Below are positions 1 to 6,264 of a DNA stretch of 13,521 nucleotides, one piece after another. The position numbers and the translations under genes are program-made. The notes under the pieces are model-generated. The model did no database searches. It was not told where the DNA came from and saw only the letters and a program-made list of their open reading frames with translations. The stretch covers positions 1-13,521 of the forward strand of contig CAIRTT010000018.1 of assembly GCA_903881535.1 (NCBI GenBank). Direction: 5' to 3'. The stretch comes from an uncultured Armatimonadota bacterium (GTDB lineage: Bacteria; Armatimonadota; Armatimonadia; Armatimonadales; Armatimonadaceae). The first letter of the stretch is position 1, and each line of letters begins with the position of its first letter.

Positions 1-84
1 ACCGTTACGAATGTCAATGGTCTCGGGGATGTCATCCTCTGCCCGGGTAAGAGCGGATTTCATATCCTGCAGCTGGAGAAATAG
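1..84 (+). CDS. C-terminal end of an unidentified protein (5' truncated)
   Basis: The frame starting at base 1 is open for 27 codons and ends with TAG at 82-84. It encodes a tail reading TVTNVNGLGDVILCPGKSG followed by FHILQLEK. The stop lies only 6 bp before the ATG of the SGNH esterase gene, the spacing seen in the rest of this operon, so I take it as the real end of the preceding gene. The fragment is too short to assign a family. The hydrophobic/polar alternation would fit a terminal beta-strand domain, but that is weak inference. Confidence 0.6.
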   Translation, partial: TVTNVNGLGDVILCPGKSGFHILQLEK

Positions 85-90
85 TAACTG

Positions 91-1110
91 ATGCAACGTG
101 CACTCGCATGGGTCGATGCCCAGACACTCACGATGGGTGGTCAGGGCTGGCCATCCGCCGAACCCTTTACCCGCCTCCCGAACATCGCAAAAGGTCGTGT
201 CCCCGAAAGCGTCTGGGATCTGAGCCGCCACTCCGCTGGAATTCACTGCGACTTCCAAACGCACGCAACCGTTCTCTCCCTACGCTGGACGCTGCGCTCT
301 GACAGCCTCGCGATGCCGCATATGCCTGCGACGGGCGTGAGCGGCCTCGATGTCTATATCTACGACCCTCGCCGCGGTTGGACATTTGTCGCAAATGTCC
401 GCCCAAGTGGTCTGCAAAGTGAAGGGCGTGTCATCCTTCCCCCACTTGGCGGCGGCAAGCGACGTTTCCGGGTCTACCTCCCGCTCTACAATGGCGTTTC
501 GAAGCTCGAGCTTACCGGGAACGAAGGGATGCCGCTTGAGCCAATCCCCGCCCACCGGGAAGAAAATGCGATTGTTGTTTATGGCACGAGCATCGTTCAG
601 GGTGGCTGCGCATCCCGGCCGGGGAACGCGTGGCCAAGCATGGTTGGGCGTGATTTGAGCAGGAGTGTCATCAACTTCGGGTTCTCCGGCGCTGGACGGA
701 TGGAAACGGAAGTCGTTGAGCTTATCGGGCAGTTGACACCTGCGGTGTTTGTGATCGATTGTCTGCGCAATATGGGCAGCTTCTCTGAAGCGGAGCTCAA
801 AATGCGCGTTGCACGAACGGCAGTCCTGCTGAGCACCGCGCATCCAAAGACGCCACTTGTGTTTGTCGATCTCGACACGGATGGCGGACGTGACCGCTAC
901 GCAGATCGCAATACCTGGCAACGTGATGCGGTGCTCGCGCTTCCTGAGCTCCGCTCGCGTAAGCTCGCATTTGTAAACGGCGAAAAGCTGCTGGGCACCG
1001 ATAACGAAGGCACCGTGGATGGCGTGCATCCGAATGACCTCGGGATGCGCCGGCAGGCCGATGCCGTCTCCGCAGTCCTCAAGCGCATCATCCGGAAGCA
1101 AGGGCAGTAA
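91..1110 (+). CDS. SGNH/GDSL-type esterase with GxDLY-like N-terminal domain
   Basis: A 339-residue protein, probably a carbohydrate O-acyl esterase. The N-terminal half (about 1-150) is a beta-rich domain carrying GLDVY at 85-89, matching the GxDLY motif that names the domain found before this esterase group. The catalytic half (about 155-335) shows the SGNH blocks: GTS with nucleophile Ser167 (block I), NFGFSG at 195-200 supplying the oxyanion Gly (block II), DCLRN at 223-227 in place of the usual GxND (block III), and DGVH with Asp310 and His313 (block V). No signal peptide is visible, so it is probably cytoplasmic unless the start is wrong. The ATG is 6 bp after the preceding stop, and GGAG at 75-78 is a distant possible ribosome site. 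It is first of three co-directional genes with an oxidoreductase and an aldolase, suggesting it removes an acyl group from a sugar substrate before catabolism. The substrate is unknown. Confidence 0.88.
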   Translation: MQRALAWVDAQTLTMGGQGWPSAEPFTRLPNIAKGRVPESVWDLSRHSAGIHCDFQTHATVLSLRWTLRSDSLAMPHMPATGVSGLDVYIYDPRRGWTFVANVRPSGLQSEGRVILPPLGGGKRRFRVYLPLYNGVSKLELTGNEGMPLEPIPAHREENAIVVYGTSIVQGGCASRPGNAWPSMVGRDLSRSVINFGFSGAGRMETEVVELIGQLTPAVFVIDCLRNMGSFSEAELKMRVARTAVLLSTAHPKTPLVFVDLDTDGGRDRYADRNTWQRDAVLALPELRSRKLAFVNGEKLLGTDNEGTVDGVHPNDLGMRRQADAVSAVLKRIIRKQGQ

Positions 1111-1113
1111 CGC

Positions 1114-2148
1114 TTGCCCGCCCCGGAGCGCTTTGCGGATCTCGCAGACTATGATGCATTTCAATCGGAGCCATCGGCTGGGGTAATCGAGTGCCTTTCC
1201 AAAGTCGGTGGAACGCTTCTGGTCCTTGGAGCCGGCGGCAAGATGGGCCCCACCCTGTGCCGGATGGCCTTGCGCGCGGCGGCAGCCGGTGGATACCCGC
1301 TGCGCGTTATTGCAGTTAGCCGCTTTGGGGATGCATCGACGCGTGCGGTGTTTGATGAAATGGGCTGCGAGACTATCGCCGCTGACCTGCTCGATACATC
1401 CGCGCTTACATCCATCCCGGATGCCCAAAACATCGTTTACCTCGCGGGCCAAAAATTCGGCAGCCAGCACGATAAGAAACAAACCTGGCAGATGAATGCT
1501 GTCCTTCCGGCAAAGGTGGCAGAGCGTTTTCCCAATAGTCGCTTCGCCGTGCTGTCAACCGGAAATGTTTACCCATTCAGCGAGCCGGTTACGGGTGGTC
1601 CGCTCCCTGGGGAGCCTCTGGGTCCGGTCGGCCACTACGCTGAGAGCTGTGTCGCACGAGAGCAGGCGTTTGCCGATGCGGCAGCCAAGCGGGGTACAAA
1701 ATCCAGCATCCTCCGCCTGAACTATGCAAATGAGCTACGCTATGGTGTCCTGACCGACATCGCCCGCAAGGTAATGAAGCGTGAATCCGTTGATATCTCG
1801 ATGGGAGCGGTGAATGTCCTCTTTCAAGGGGATGCGTGTGCGTGGACACTGCAGTCGCTTGCATTGGCAGATAATCCGCCGCGTATTTTGAACCTTGCCG
1901 GCCCGGAGACTATCGGGATTCGCGAGCTTGCGCTGTGGTTTGGTACGCTCTTTGAAGTACCCGTAACTGTCAAAGGTTTTCCGGCAGAAACCAGCCTCCT
2001 CTCGAACGGAGCCGAAACGCATGCGCTGTTTGGTTACCCGCGTGTTTCGCTCTACGAAATGATGCTGCAGGTTGCCGCATGGGCGAAAAGCGGCGGTCCG
2101 ATTAGCGGGAAGCTTACGAAATTTGAGGTGCGGGATGGACGTTTCTAG
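1114..2148 (+). CDS. NAD(P)-dependent epimerase/dehydratase-like oxidoreductase (extended SDR)
   Basis: A 344-residue Rossmann-fold protein. The nucleotide-binding loop is GAGGKMG at 39-45 after the strand TLLVLG. An acidic/basic pair follows the second strand (SRFGD), LAG lies at 110-112, and the strand LSTGNVYP at 147-154 carries the Ser/Thr of the active site. The expected YxxxK reads YAESC: Tyr175 is present but Cys179 stands where the catalytic Lys normally sits. I recall related oxidoreductases with a similar YAxSC, so this may be a subfamily trait, but it makes ordinary SDR catalysis uncertain. The start is TTG at 1114, 3 bp after the previous stop, with AAGGG at 1100-1104 as ribosome site. 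The first in-frame Met lies inside the Rossmann loop and cannot be the start. The 3' end overlaps the next gene by 14 bp. Probably oxidises or epimerises the sugar intermediate handled by its neighbours. Confidence 0.85.
   Translation: MPAPERFADLADYDAFQSEPSAGVIECLSKVGGTLLVLGAGGKMGPTLCRMALRAAAAGGYPLRVIAVSRFGDASTRAVFDEMGCETIAADLLDTSALTSIPDAQNIVYLAGQKFGSQHDKKQTWQMNAVLPAKVAERFPNSRFAVLSTGNVYPFSEPVTGGPLPGEPLGPVGHYAESCVAREQAFADAAAKRGTKSSILRLNYANELRYGVLTDIARKVMKRESVDISMGAVNVLFQGDACAWTLQSLALADNPPRILNLAGPETIGIRELALWFGTLFEVPVTVKGFPAETSLLSNGAETHALFGYPRVSLYEMMLQVAAWAKSGGPISGKLTKFEVRDGRF
2125..2130 (+). promoter_or_regulatory. Ribosome binding site deciding the start of the aldolase gene
   Basis: GAGGTG lies 4 nt before ATG 2135, inside the end of the oxidoreductase gene. 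It favours ATG 2135 over the in-frame ATG at 2072, whose extra 21 residues do not resemble the family's N-terminus and lie wholly within the upstream gene. The 14-bp overlap implies translational coupling. Confidence 0.7.
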
Positions 2149-3124
2149 GCTTCGAGCCCGCCTACTCGATGGCGGCGTGATTCCCGCGCACCCACTTGCA
2201 TTAACAGTGGAGCGGCGCCTCGATGAAACCGCGCAGCGGGGTCTAACCGACTACTACCTTTCCGCTGGAGTCCACGGAATTGCGGTGGGTGTGCACACAA
2301 CGCAGTTTGCCATCCGAAAGCCGGAAATTGGGTTGTACGAACCAGTGCTGGCACTGGCTGCAGACACGATGCGTTCTTCAGACATCTTGAAGATTGCTGG
2401 TGTTTGCGGTCCGACCAGCCAGGCACTTGCAGAAGCAGAAACGGCGAAGCTGCTCGGCTACGATGCGGTTCTCCTCAGCCTTGGCGGGCTTGCTGTGTGG
2501 ACGGAAAGTGCGCTTCTGGAGCACTGCCGGGCCGTGGCGGATGTCATCCCAGTGATCGGGTTTTACCTCCAGCCGGCGGTGGGTGGGCGTGTGTTATCGC
2601 GTGGCTTTTGGCGGATGTTCTTTCAAATCGAAAATGTTGTTGCGGTAAAGGTTGCGCCGTTCAACCGGTATCAGACACTTGATGTCATTTTCGCACTTGT
2701 TGAGAGCGGTAGAAGCGATATCGCGTTGTACACGGGAAACGATGACGCCATCATCCACGATTTGATTACTCCCTTTGTCGTTGGGGATGTAACATTGCGC
2801 TTTTGCGGTGGCCTGCTTGGTCACTGGAGTGTGTGGACACGGAGCGCGGTGGATGTTTGGAAGCGTTGCCGTGCAGCGGTGGATACGGGTGCTGTGGATG
2901 CTAGCATCCTCGCGGATGCGGCAGCGGTCACGGAGCTGAACCGCGTGTTGTTTGATGCGGACAATGGCTTTGCGGGTTGCATCGCGGGTATTCACGACGT
3001 CCTGATGCGCCAAGGCCTCATGGCTGGGACGTGGTGTTTAGATACAGCGGAAGGTCTGTCTCCCGGGCAGGCGGAAGCGTTGCGACACGCAGAGACCCGC
3101 TATCCACACCTCACCCGGTTCTAA
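2135..3124 (+). CDS. Dihydrodipicolinate synthase / N-acetylneuraminate lyase family aldolase
   Basis: A 329-residue TIM-barrel class I aldolase of the DapA/NanA superfamily. GGVIPAHP at 13-20 corresponds to the first strand region. The Schiff-base lysine is Lys172 in VAVKVAP, and the catalytic Tyr is Tyr144 in GFYLQP. Their 28-residue spacing equals that of Tyr133 and Lys161 in E. coli DapA. The family Gly-Thr-Thr-Gly loop is replaced by VGVHTTQF (51-58), where the TT pair is kept. FCGGLLGHW (about 223-231) sits where the barrel closes. It is larger than DapA (about 292) because of C-terminal helices. Reaction inferred: reversible aldol cleavage or dehydration of a 2-keto sugar acid, not lysine synthesis, given the esterase/oxidoreductase neighbours. 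It is the last gene of the + operon and converges with corA, with 3 bp between the stops. Confidence 0.85.
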   Translation: MDVSRLRARLLDGGVIPAHPLALTVERRLDETAQRGLTDYYLSAGVHGIAVGVHTTQFAIRKPEIGLYEPVLALAADTMRSSDILKIAGVCGPTSQALAEAETAKLLGYDAVLLSLGGLAVWTESALLEHCRAVADVIPVIGFYLQPAVGGRVLSRGFWRMFFQIENVVAVKVAPFNRYQTLDVIFALVESGRSDIALYTGNDDAIIHDLITPFVVGDVTLRFCGGLLGHWSVWTRSAVDVWKRCRAAVDTGAVDASILADAAAVTELNRVLFDADNGFAGCIAGIHDVLMRQGLMAGTWCLDTAEGLSPGQAEALRHAETRYPHLTRF

Positions 3125-3127
3125 AGG

Positions 3128-4090
3128 TTACAGCCAGCGGAGGCGTTTGAAGTACCAAACCAGCCCGGTGGTCGCGGTCAGCATCAGCCCGATGCAGAAT
3201 GCGTAACCAAGTGGCCATTCGAGCTCCGGCATGTGCTTGAAGTTCATCCCGTAGATGCCTGCGATCAGCGCACATCCCATGAGAATGGTCGAGATGGCGG
3301 TCATGGTTTTCATGACTTGGTTTAGCTGGTTGCTGGTCTGTGCGAGGATGATGTCAACGACGCCAGTGAGCAGATCCCGGTGGAGGTCGATGGTCTCGAC
3401 GAGGCGGAGTGTGTGGTCGTAGACATCGTGGAAATACGGCATCAGGCTTGCGGGGATGAGCAGCGTATCTGAGGTGCGAAGGATGTGGTTGATGACATCG
3501 CGCATCGGGGCCAGAGCGCGCCGCAGCACGATGAGATCCCGCTTGATTTTGACTGTTTCAGAGATAGGGACAGGGTCTCCCGGGCTGAACGCGCGGGCTT
3601 CAAGAACATCGATGGCAGTGTCAAGCGTGTCCATTGCGGGGAAATAGTCATCCACGATGGTGTCGAGGATTGTATAGAGCAAGGTAGCGGCGCTCACCGG
3701 GTGTTGGTGAGCGCTGGAACATTGCTGTGCAATTTCCTGAAGGACTGGGAGTGATCGGTCACTGATGGTGACGATGTAGTTGCTTCCCAGAAAGATGTCT
3801 AGCTCAATCGTATCGAGCTCGCCCGGTGGGGATGTGGCATCTACGGTTGGGATGGACACAAAGAGGTAGTCGGGATATTGATCGACCTTTGGGCGTTGAT
3901 TTTGCTTTTTGGCATCCTCGATGGCGAGCGGGTGGAAGCCAAAGGTGGCTTGCAGGATGTCCCAGTCGTGGTGATCTGCGGCAGTGACATCCAGCCAAAG
4001 AACGGTGTCCAAGCGCGAGAGAGCCTCTCGGAGAGAGTCTGTTGTTAGCGGGATGTTTGGTTGGTCACATCCGGTGATGACGTGAAGCAT
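3128..4090 (-). CDS. corA: CorA-family magnesium/divalent cation channel
   Basis: A 320-residue protein of normal CorA length (E. coli 316). The C-terminus holds two membrane helices (about 258-280 and 292-316) linked by the signature YGMNF (280-284), the selectivity filter, followed by MPEL as in the family. The C-terminal end is basic (KRLRW). The N-terminal 250 residues form the cytoplasmic alpha/beta funnel, including TIELDIFLGSNYIVTI typical of the domain. It forms homopentamers importing Mg2+ in known members. The ATG at 4090 has no Shine-Dalgarno sequence, but TACATT (4105-4100) ends 9 nt before it, so a near-leaderless transcript is possible (weak inference). It stands alone between convergent neighbours, with no visible terminator in the 3-bp gap after it. 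Confidence 0.95.
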   Translation of the reverse strand: MLHVITGCDQPNIPLTTDSLREALSRLDTVLWLDVTAADHHDWDILQATFGFHPLAIEDAKKQNQRPKVDQYPDYLFVSIPTVDATSPPGELDTIELDIFLGSNYIVTISDRSLPVLQEIAQQCSSAHQHPVSAATLLYTILDTIVDDYFPAMDTLDTAIDVLEARAFSPGDPVPISETVKIKRDLIVLRRALAPMRDVINHILRTSDTLLIPASLMPYFHDVYDHTLRLVETIDLHRDLLTGVVDIILAQTSNQLNQVMKTMTAISTILMGCALIAGIYGMNFKHMPELEWPLGYAFCIGLMLTATTGLVWYFKRLRWL

Positions 4091-4186
4091 TGTGCATGGA
4101 ATGTATCACGGGGGCACTCTCGATGTGATTTTGTGGATGGTGTGATTGGTCCATGCGTATGTTTGTGTAGAATCGCCAGGTACTGG

Positions 4187-4255
4187 ACCAAGCTGGCTCT
4201 GGCAAACGAATAGCGTTCCGTTGTCGGAGACGGCCCCGCCGTGTGCCCAGTTCCA
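4187..4255 (-). pseudogene. Truncated NHL-gene 3' tail, copy D
   Basis: On the minus strand this encodes WNWAHGGAVSDNGTLFVCQS and QLG, 23 codons matching the end of the intact NHL gene, then breaks at 4187 and runs into unrelated sequence (PVPGD...). It lacks the final LWMYKT plus stop. It is nearly identical to copy B, including its 5' flank to 4299. No start codon or propeller body precedes it, so it is a remnant. Confidence 0.75.
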
Positions 4256-4299
4256 CTCATTCTTTGGCCGGGTTTTCGTTAGCAGAAAAGAAAAAAAAC

Positions 4300-4392
4300 T
4301 TACGACGTCTTGTACATCCACAGACCAAGCTGGCTATGACAAACGAATAGCGTTCCGTTGTCGGATACGGCCCCGCCGTGAGCCCCGTTCCA
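4300..4392 (-). pseudogene. NHL-gene 3' tail remnant, copy C
   Basis: 31 codons ending in TAA at 4300-4302, aligned without gaps to the last 31 codons of the NHL gene at 4577-4669. One tryptophan is changed to Gly (WNG instead of WNW). Just upstream a further short stretch resembling the gene's KHIQN region (about 4393-4420) is present, but an internal deletion puts it out of frame. It is therefore a broken 3' fragment of an NHL gene. Confidence 0.75.
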
Positions 4393-4439
4393 CTTGTCTT
4401 GTTCTGGATGTGCCTCACAACAAGAAAATAGAAAAATCC

Positions 4440-4532
4440 CTACTTCGTCTTGTACATCCACAGACCAAGCTGGCTATGGCAAACGAATAGCGTTCCGTTG
4501 TCGGAGACGGCCCCGCCGTGTGCCCAGTTCCA
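4440..4532 (-). pseudogene. NHL-gene 3' tail remnant, copy B
   Basis: 31 codons ending in TAG at 4440-4442, encoding WNWAHGGAVSDNGTLFVCHS and QLGLWMYKTK. Against the intact gene tail most codon differences are synonymous third-position changes, and the exceptions are Glu to Asp and the last Ser to Lys. No start codon or propeller body precedes it. Confidence 0.75.
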
Positions 4533-4576
4533 CTCATTCTTTGGCCGGGTTTTCGTTAGCAGAAGAGAAAGAAAAC

Positions 4577-5386
4577 CTACGACGTCTTGTACATCCACAG
4601 GCCAAGCTGGCTATGACAAACGAATAGCGTTCCGTTTTCTGAGACTGCGCCGCCGTGAGCCCAGTTCCACTTTGACATCTTCGGATACGGGATGTTCTGA
4701 ATGTGCTTGCCCGCATAGTCAAACTGCTGCAGACGATAGGAATCACAGACGAAGAGCGAGCCTTTACGGTCATTGAAGATGCCACATGGACTTGTAAACT
4801 CGCCGTTCCCAGTGCCTTCTTTACCCCATTGCTGCACGAATTTGCCTGATTGATCGAAGTGCTGGACGCGTTCGCATTTGTTGGGGATGGCATTTTCGAT
4901 GGTGAAGACGTGGTCATTTTCGGTGACCGTCACGCCGCCAATGTAGTTGAACTTGCCTTCTCCCCGGATGCCATAGCCGCCCCATTGATTGATAAAGCGG
5001 CCATTTGTATCGAAGTGCTGGATACGGTGCGTGTACATATCAGCAACAATCAGAGTGTTATCGGCAAGCATGTCGATTTTGGTGATGATGTTGAACTGGC
5101 CTTTGCGAATGCCTTTGCCCCCAGAAATCAGCTCCTGTTTGCCATTACGTTTAAAGCGGCCAAAACGAAACTGGTCAGCGAGCCAGAAAGTGTAGTTGGA
5201 ATCGATAGCGATTGCGGATGCCTTGAAGCCTTTGATAGGCAGCTCGCTGAGAACATTTCCACGTTGGTCGATCTGTGTCAACACAGATTTAGGTGATGTG
5301 AACCAGAGAGTTCCATCGGGTGCATTGGCGATATGTCCAACAGACTTGGACAGGCGTTTCACCGGGATATAGGACTTGGCTGCCAT
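4577..5386 (-). CDS. NHL-repeat beta-propeller protein
   Basis: A 269-residue propeller built of NHL-like repeats: blades recur as a G-x-F or G-x-GEF turn, then the pattern of a strand, ADxY/CDSY, then an IQHFD/VQHFDQSGKF strand. Examples are GIRKGQFNIITKIDM, VADMYTHRIQHFD, WGKEGTGNGEFTSP and FVCDSYRLQQFDYAGKH, giving about five to six blades. NHL propellers serve as protein, RNA or ligand binding platforms, and no catalytic residues are evident. I place the start at ATG 5386. A longer frame begins with TTG at 5443 but would add a Cys-rich stretch without support. No signal peptide follows from the chosen start, whereas the longer start would add a short hydrophobic segment (LVICCVLRIVFL), so export is not excluded. 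Ribosome site is weak (GTGAGAAC). A promoter-like repeat lies about 95 bp upstream, and the gene's last 31 codons are repeated downstream. Confidence 0.8.
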   Translation of the reverse strand: MAAKSYIPVKRLSKSVGHIANAPDGTLWFTSPKSVLTQIDQRGNVLSELPIKGFKASAIAIDSNYTFWLADQFRFGRFKRNGKQELISGGKGIRKGQFNIITKIDMLADNTLIVADMYTHRIQHFDTNGRFINQWGGYGIRGEGKFNYIGGVTVTENDHVFTIENAIPNKCERVQHFDQSGKFVQQWGKEGTGNGEFTSPCGIFNDRKGSLFVCDSYRLQQFDYAGKHIQNIPYPKMSKWNWAHGGAVSENGTLFVCHSQLGLWMYKTS

Positions 5387-5474
5387 CGTTACGTTCTCAC
5401 AATTCAAAAAGACTATTCGTAATACACAGCAAATTACCAACAAAACGTGCAGGCGTCTGTTCCCACTGCGTGTA

Positions 5475-5534
5475 TTACCGTTATATGGAATGGTGAAACA
5501 TTTTGCAATCGCGGTGAGTGGCTATTTTCGTATG
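5475..5534. repeat. 60-bp direct repeat R1 (promoter-bearing cassette)
   Basis: It matches R2 at 5647-5706 at 55 of 60 positions by eye, starting TTACCGTTATATGG. Same orientation, 172 bp apart. It contains the promoter-like hexamers described separately and lies upstream of the NHL gene. Confidence 0.85.
5480..5508 (-). promoter_or_regulatory. Putative sigma70-type promoter of the NHL gene (in R1)
   Basis: On the minus strand TTGCAA (5508-5503), a 17-bp spacer and TATAAC (5485-5480) give ideal spacing, with 4/6 and 5/6 matches to the consensus. The predicted transcript starts near 5473 and has a leader of about 87 nt to ATG 5386. Both hexamers and the spacing are kept in the R2 copy. Confidence 0.55.
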
Positions 5535-5646
5535 AGATGTTTACGATATTCAAATCTGTCAAATCGTATTGTGCCTTACGACGCCGTCATGAGCCTGACT
5601 AATCCAAACCATCAGTAGGTCATTCCGCCTAATCCCGCCGTGTCGG

Positions 5647-5706
5647 TTACCGTTATATGGAATGGTGAAACATCCTGCAATCTCGGTGAGTGGCTACTTT
5701 CGAATG
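5647..5706. repeat. 60-bp direct repeat R2 (promoter-bearing cassette)
   Basis: Second copy of the cassette at 5475-5534. The five differences leave the promoter-like hexamers and the 17-bp spacing intact. It has no gene of its own immediately downstream on the minus strand: the next 110 bp hold nothing recognisable before R1. Confidence 0.85.
5652..5680 (-). promoter_or_regulatory. Putative second promoter (in R2), in tandem with the NHL promoter
   Basis: TTGCAG (5680-5675), 17-bp spacer, TATAAC (5657-5652) on the minus strand. It may give a longer NHL transcript or be an orphan promoter left by a deleted paralogue. Confidence 0.45.
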
Positions 5707-5728
5707 TTTCTTAAACGAACCAAGTCAC

Positions 5729-5750
5729 CAATCTGCATTGTTGCAGATTG
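5729..5750. other. 9-bp perfect hairpin/dyad
   Basis: CAATCTGCA, 4-nt loop TTGT, then TGCAGATTG: a perfect 9-bp stem between R2 and the Ig-protein terminator. Neither strand has a proper T-run after it (only TCTTT on the + strand), so it is more likely an operator-type or structural dyad than a terminator. The remaining non-coding bases in 5387-5853 outside R1, R2, this dyad and the terminator show nothing recognisable. Confidence 0.5.
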
Positions 5751-5793
5751 TCTTTAGACTGCGCTCTAAGTTGGTCGTTGCTCCTCAAACAAC

Positions 5794-5830
5794 AAAAAAC
5801 CTTTACCACCCGCAGAGCGGATGGCAAAGG
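5794..5830 (-). terminator. Rho-independent terminator of the Ig-like gene
   Basis: Read on the minus strand, CCTTTGCCATCCGC pairs with GCGGGTGGTAAAGG around a 3-nt loop (UCU). The stem has 14 pairs, two of them G-U wobbles, followed directly by TTTTTTG. It starts 23 nt after the stop of the Ig-like gene and should isolate it from the NHL gene. Confidence 0.88.
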
Positions 5831-5853
5831 TAAAGTCCTGATGTAGGGATAGT

Positions 5854-6264
5854 CTATGGAGTACGCGTGTATGTCGTCATCTTGCTGATGCCGTTGTGCG
5901 TGGCTTTCAGTGTGATCAAGTGCGATGCAGCAACGCCGGTGCTCGAAATCGTGAAGGTAGCAGTGGTGCTGCCCGCAGGGACAATCACACCCGCTGGAAA
6001 CGACTCAGACTTATACGAACCCTTGAGTGCAACAGCAGTGCCACCTACAGGAGCTTGTCCCGTCAACGTTACAGTCCCGGTGAGCGTCGTCGTTCCTGCA
6101 ACGGTCGCGACGGATGTGGACAACGACTGCAAACCAGTCGGAACTGGCGCCAACACCGCTGGCTCAACAGCAGCGTTTGCTTTCGCTATTGCGGGCATCA
6201 TCACACCGGCAATCATCATGGATATACCAAGCAGGGCTGACATTCGAACCTGAGTAACAGTCAT
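5854..6264 (-). CDS. Small secreted protein with one Ig-like domain
   Basis: 136 residues. An export signal is clear: basic MTVTQVR, hydrophobic 9-27 (SALLGISMMIAGVMMPAIA), then AKANA with probable cleavage after Ala31. The mature part is one beta-sandwich domain with TLTGTVTLTGQAPVGGTAVA (61-80), a VPAGSTTATFTI strand pair and a final strand near ITLKATHNG. This pattern (GTVTL..PAP.GG, then VPAGxTxATF) is a repeat found in several copies in large surface proteins of Armatimonadota-like and Chloroflexota-like bacteria; here it is a single copy. It is a binding or structural module with no catalytic residues. The start is set by GGAG 9 nt before ATG 6264; the upstream in-frame extension lacks such a site. 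A strong terminator follows. Probably monocistronic. Confidence 0.75.
   Translation of the reverse strand: MTVTQVRMSALLGISMMIAGVMMPAIAKANAAVEPAVLAPVPTGLQSLSTSVATVAGTTTLTGTVTLTGQAPVGGTAVALKGSYKSESFPAGVIVPAGSTTATFTISSTGVAASHLITLKATHNGISKMTTYTRTP

Larger units (their letters stand above)
4186..4675. repeat. Tandem array of four roughly 137-140 bp units derived from the NHL gene 3' end
   Basis: Four head-to-tail units (D, C, B, and A, which is the end of the intact gene) have stops at 4300, 4440 and 4577, giving spacings of 140 and 137 bp. Each holds the 93-bp coding tail plus about 45 bp of linker. Linkers of D and B (ending TTCGTTAGCAGAA on the + strand) are almost identical. The linker of C differs and is rich in A on the + strand. 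D+C and B+A therefore form a higher-order pair with a 277-bp period (4186-4340 against 4463-4617 differ at about five positions). This is coding-derived duplication rather than an insertion sequence: no terminal inverted repeats or transposase. Confidence 0.85.

Noticed and set aside
280..1482. Long minus-strand open frame (400 codons) opposite the esterase and oxidoreductase genes
   Set aside because: It lies antisense to two genes with clear family motifs, has no recognisable domain, and its composition (Arg/Cys/His rich) is that of a shadow frame.
2072..2134. Upstream ATG at 2072 as start of the aldolase
   Set aside because: The added 21 residues lie entirely within the oxidoreductase gene and do not resemble the family; GAGGTG supports ATG 2135.
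3690..3714. 9-bp perfect hairpin (GCGCTCACC / GGTGAGCGC, 7-nt loop) inside corA
   Set aside because: No T-run on either strand, and one such stem is not surprising in 13.5 kb; probably chance from codon choice.
4186..4675. CRISPR-like array
   Set aside because: Units of about 137-140 bp with coding content and no short-repeat/unique-spacer pattern; no cas genes.
4146..4776. Several overlapping plus-strand frames with repeated TSCTSTDQAGY-type peptides across the tail array
   Set aside because: The repeat unit gives open frames on the wrong strand. Third-position substitutions fit the minus-strand NHL frame only.
5376..5618. Plus-strand 80-codon frame over the R1 promoter region
   Set aside because: Begins inside the NHL gene in antisense, has no ribosome site or domain, and crosses the promoter repeat.
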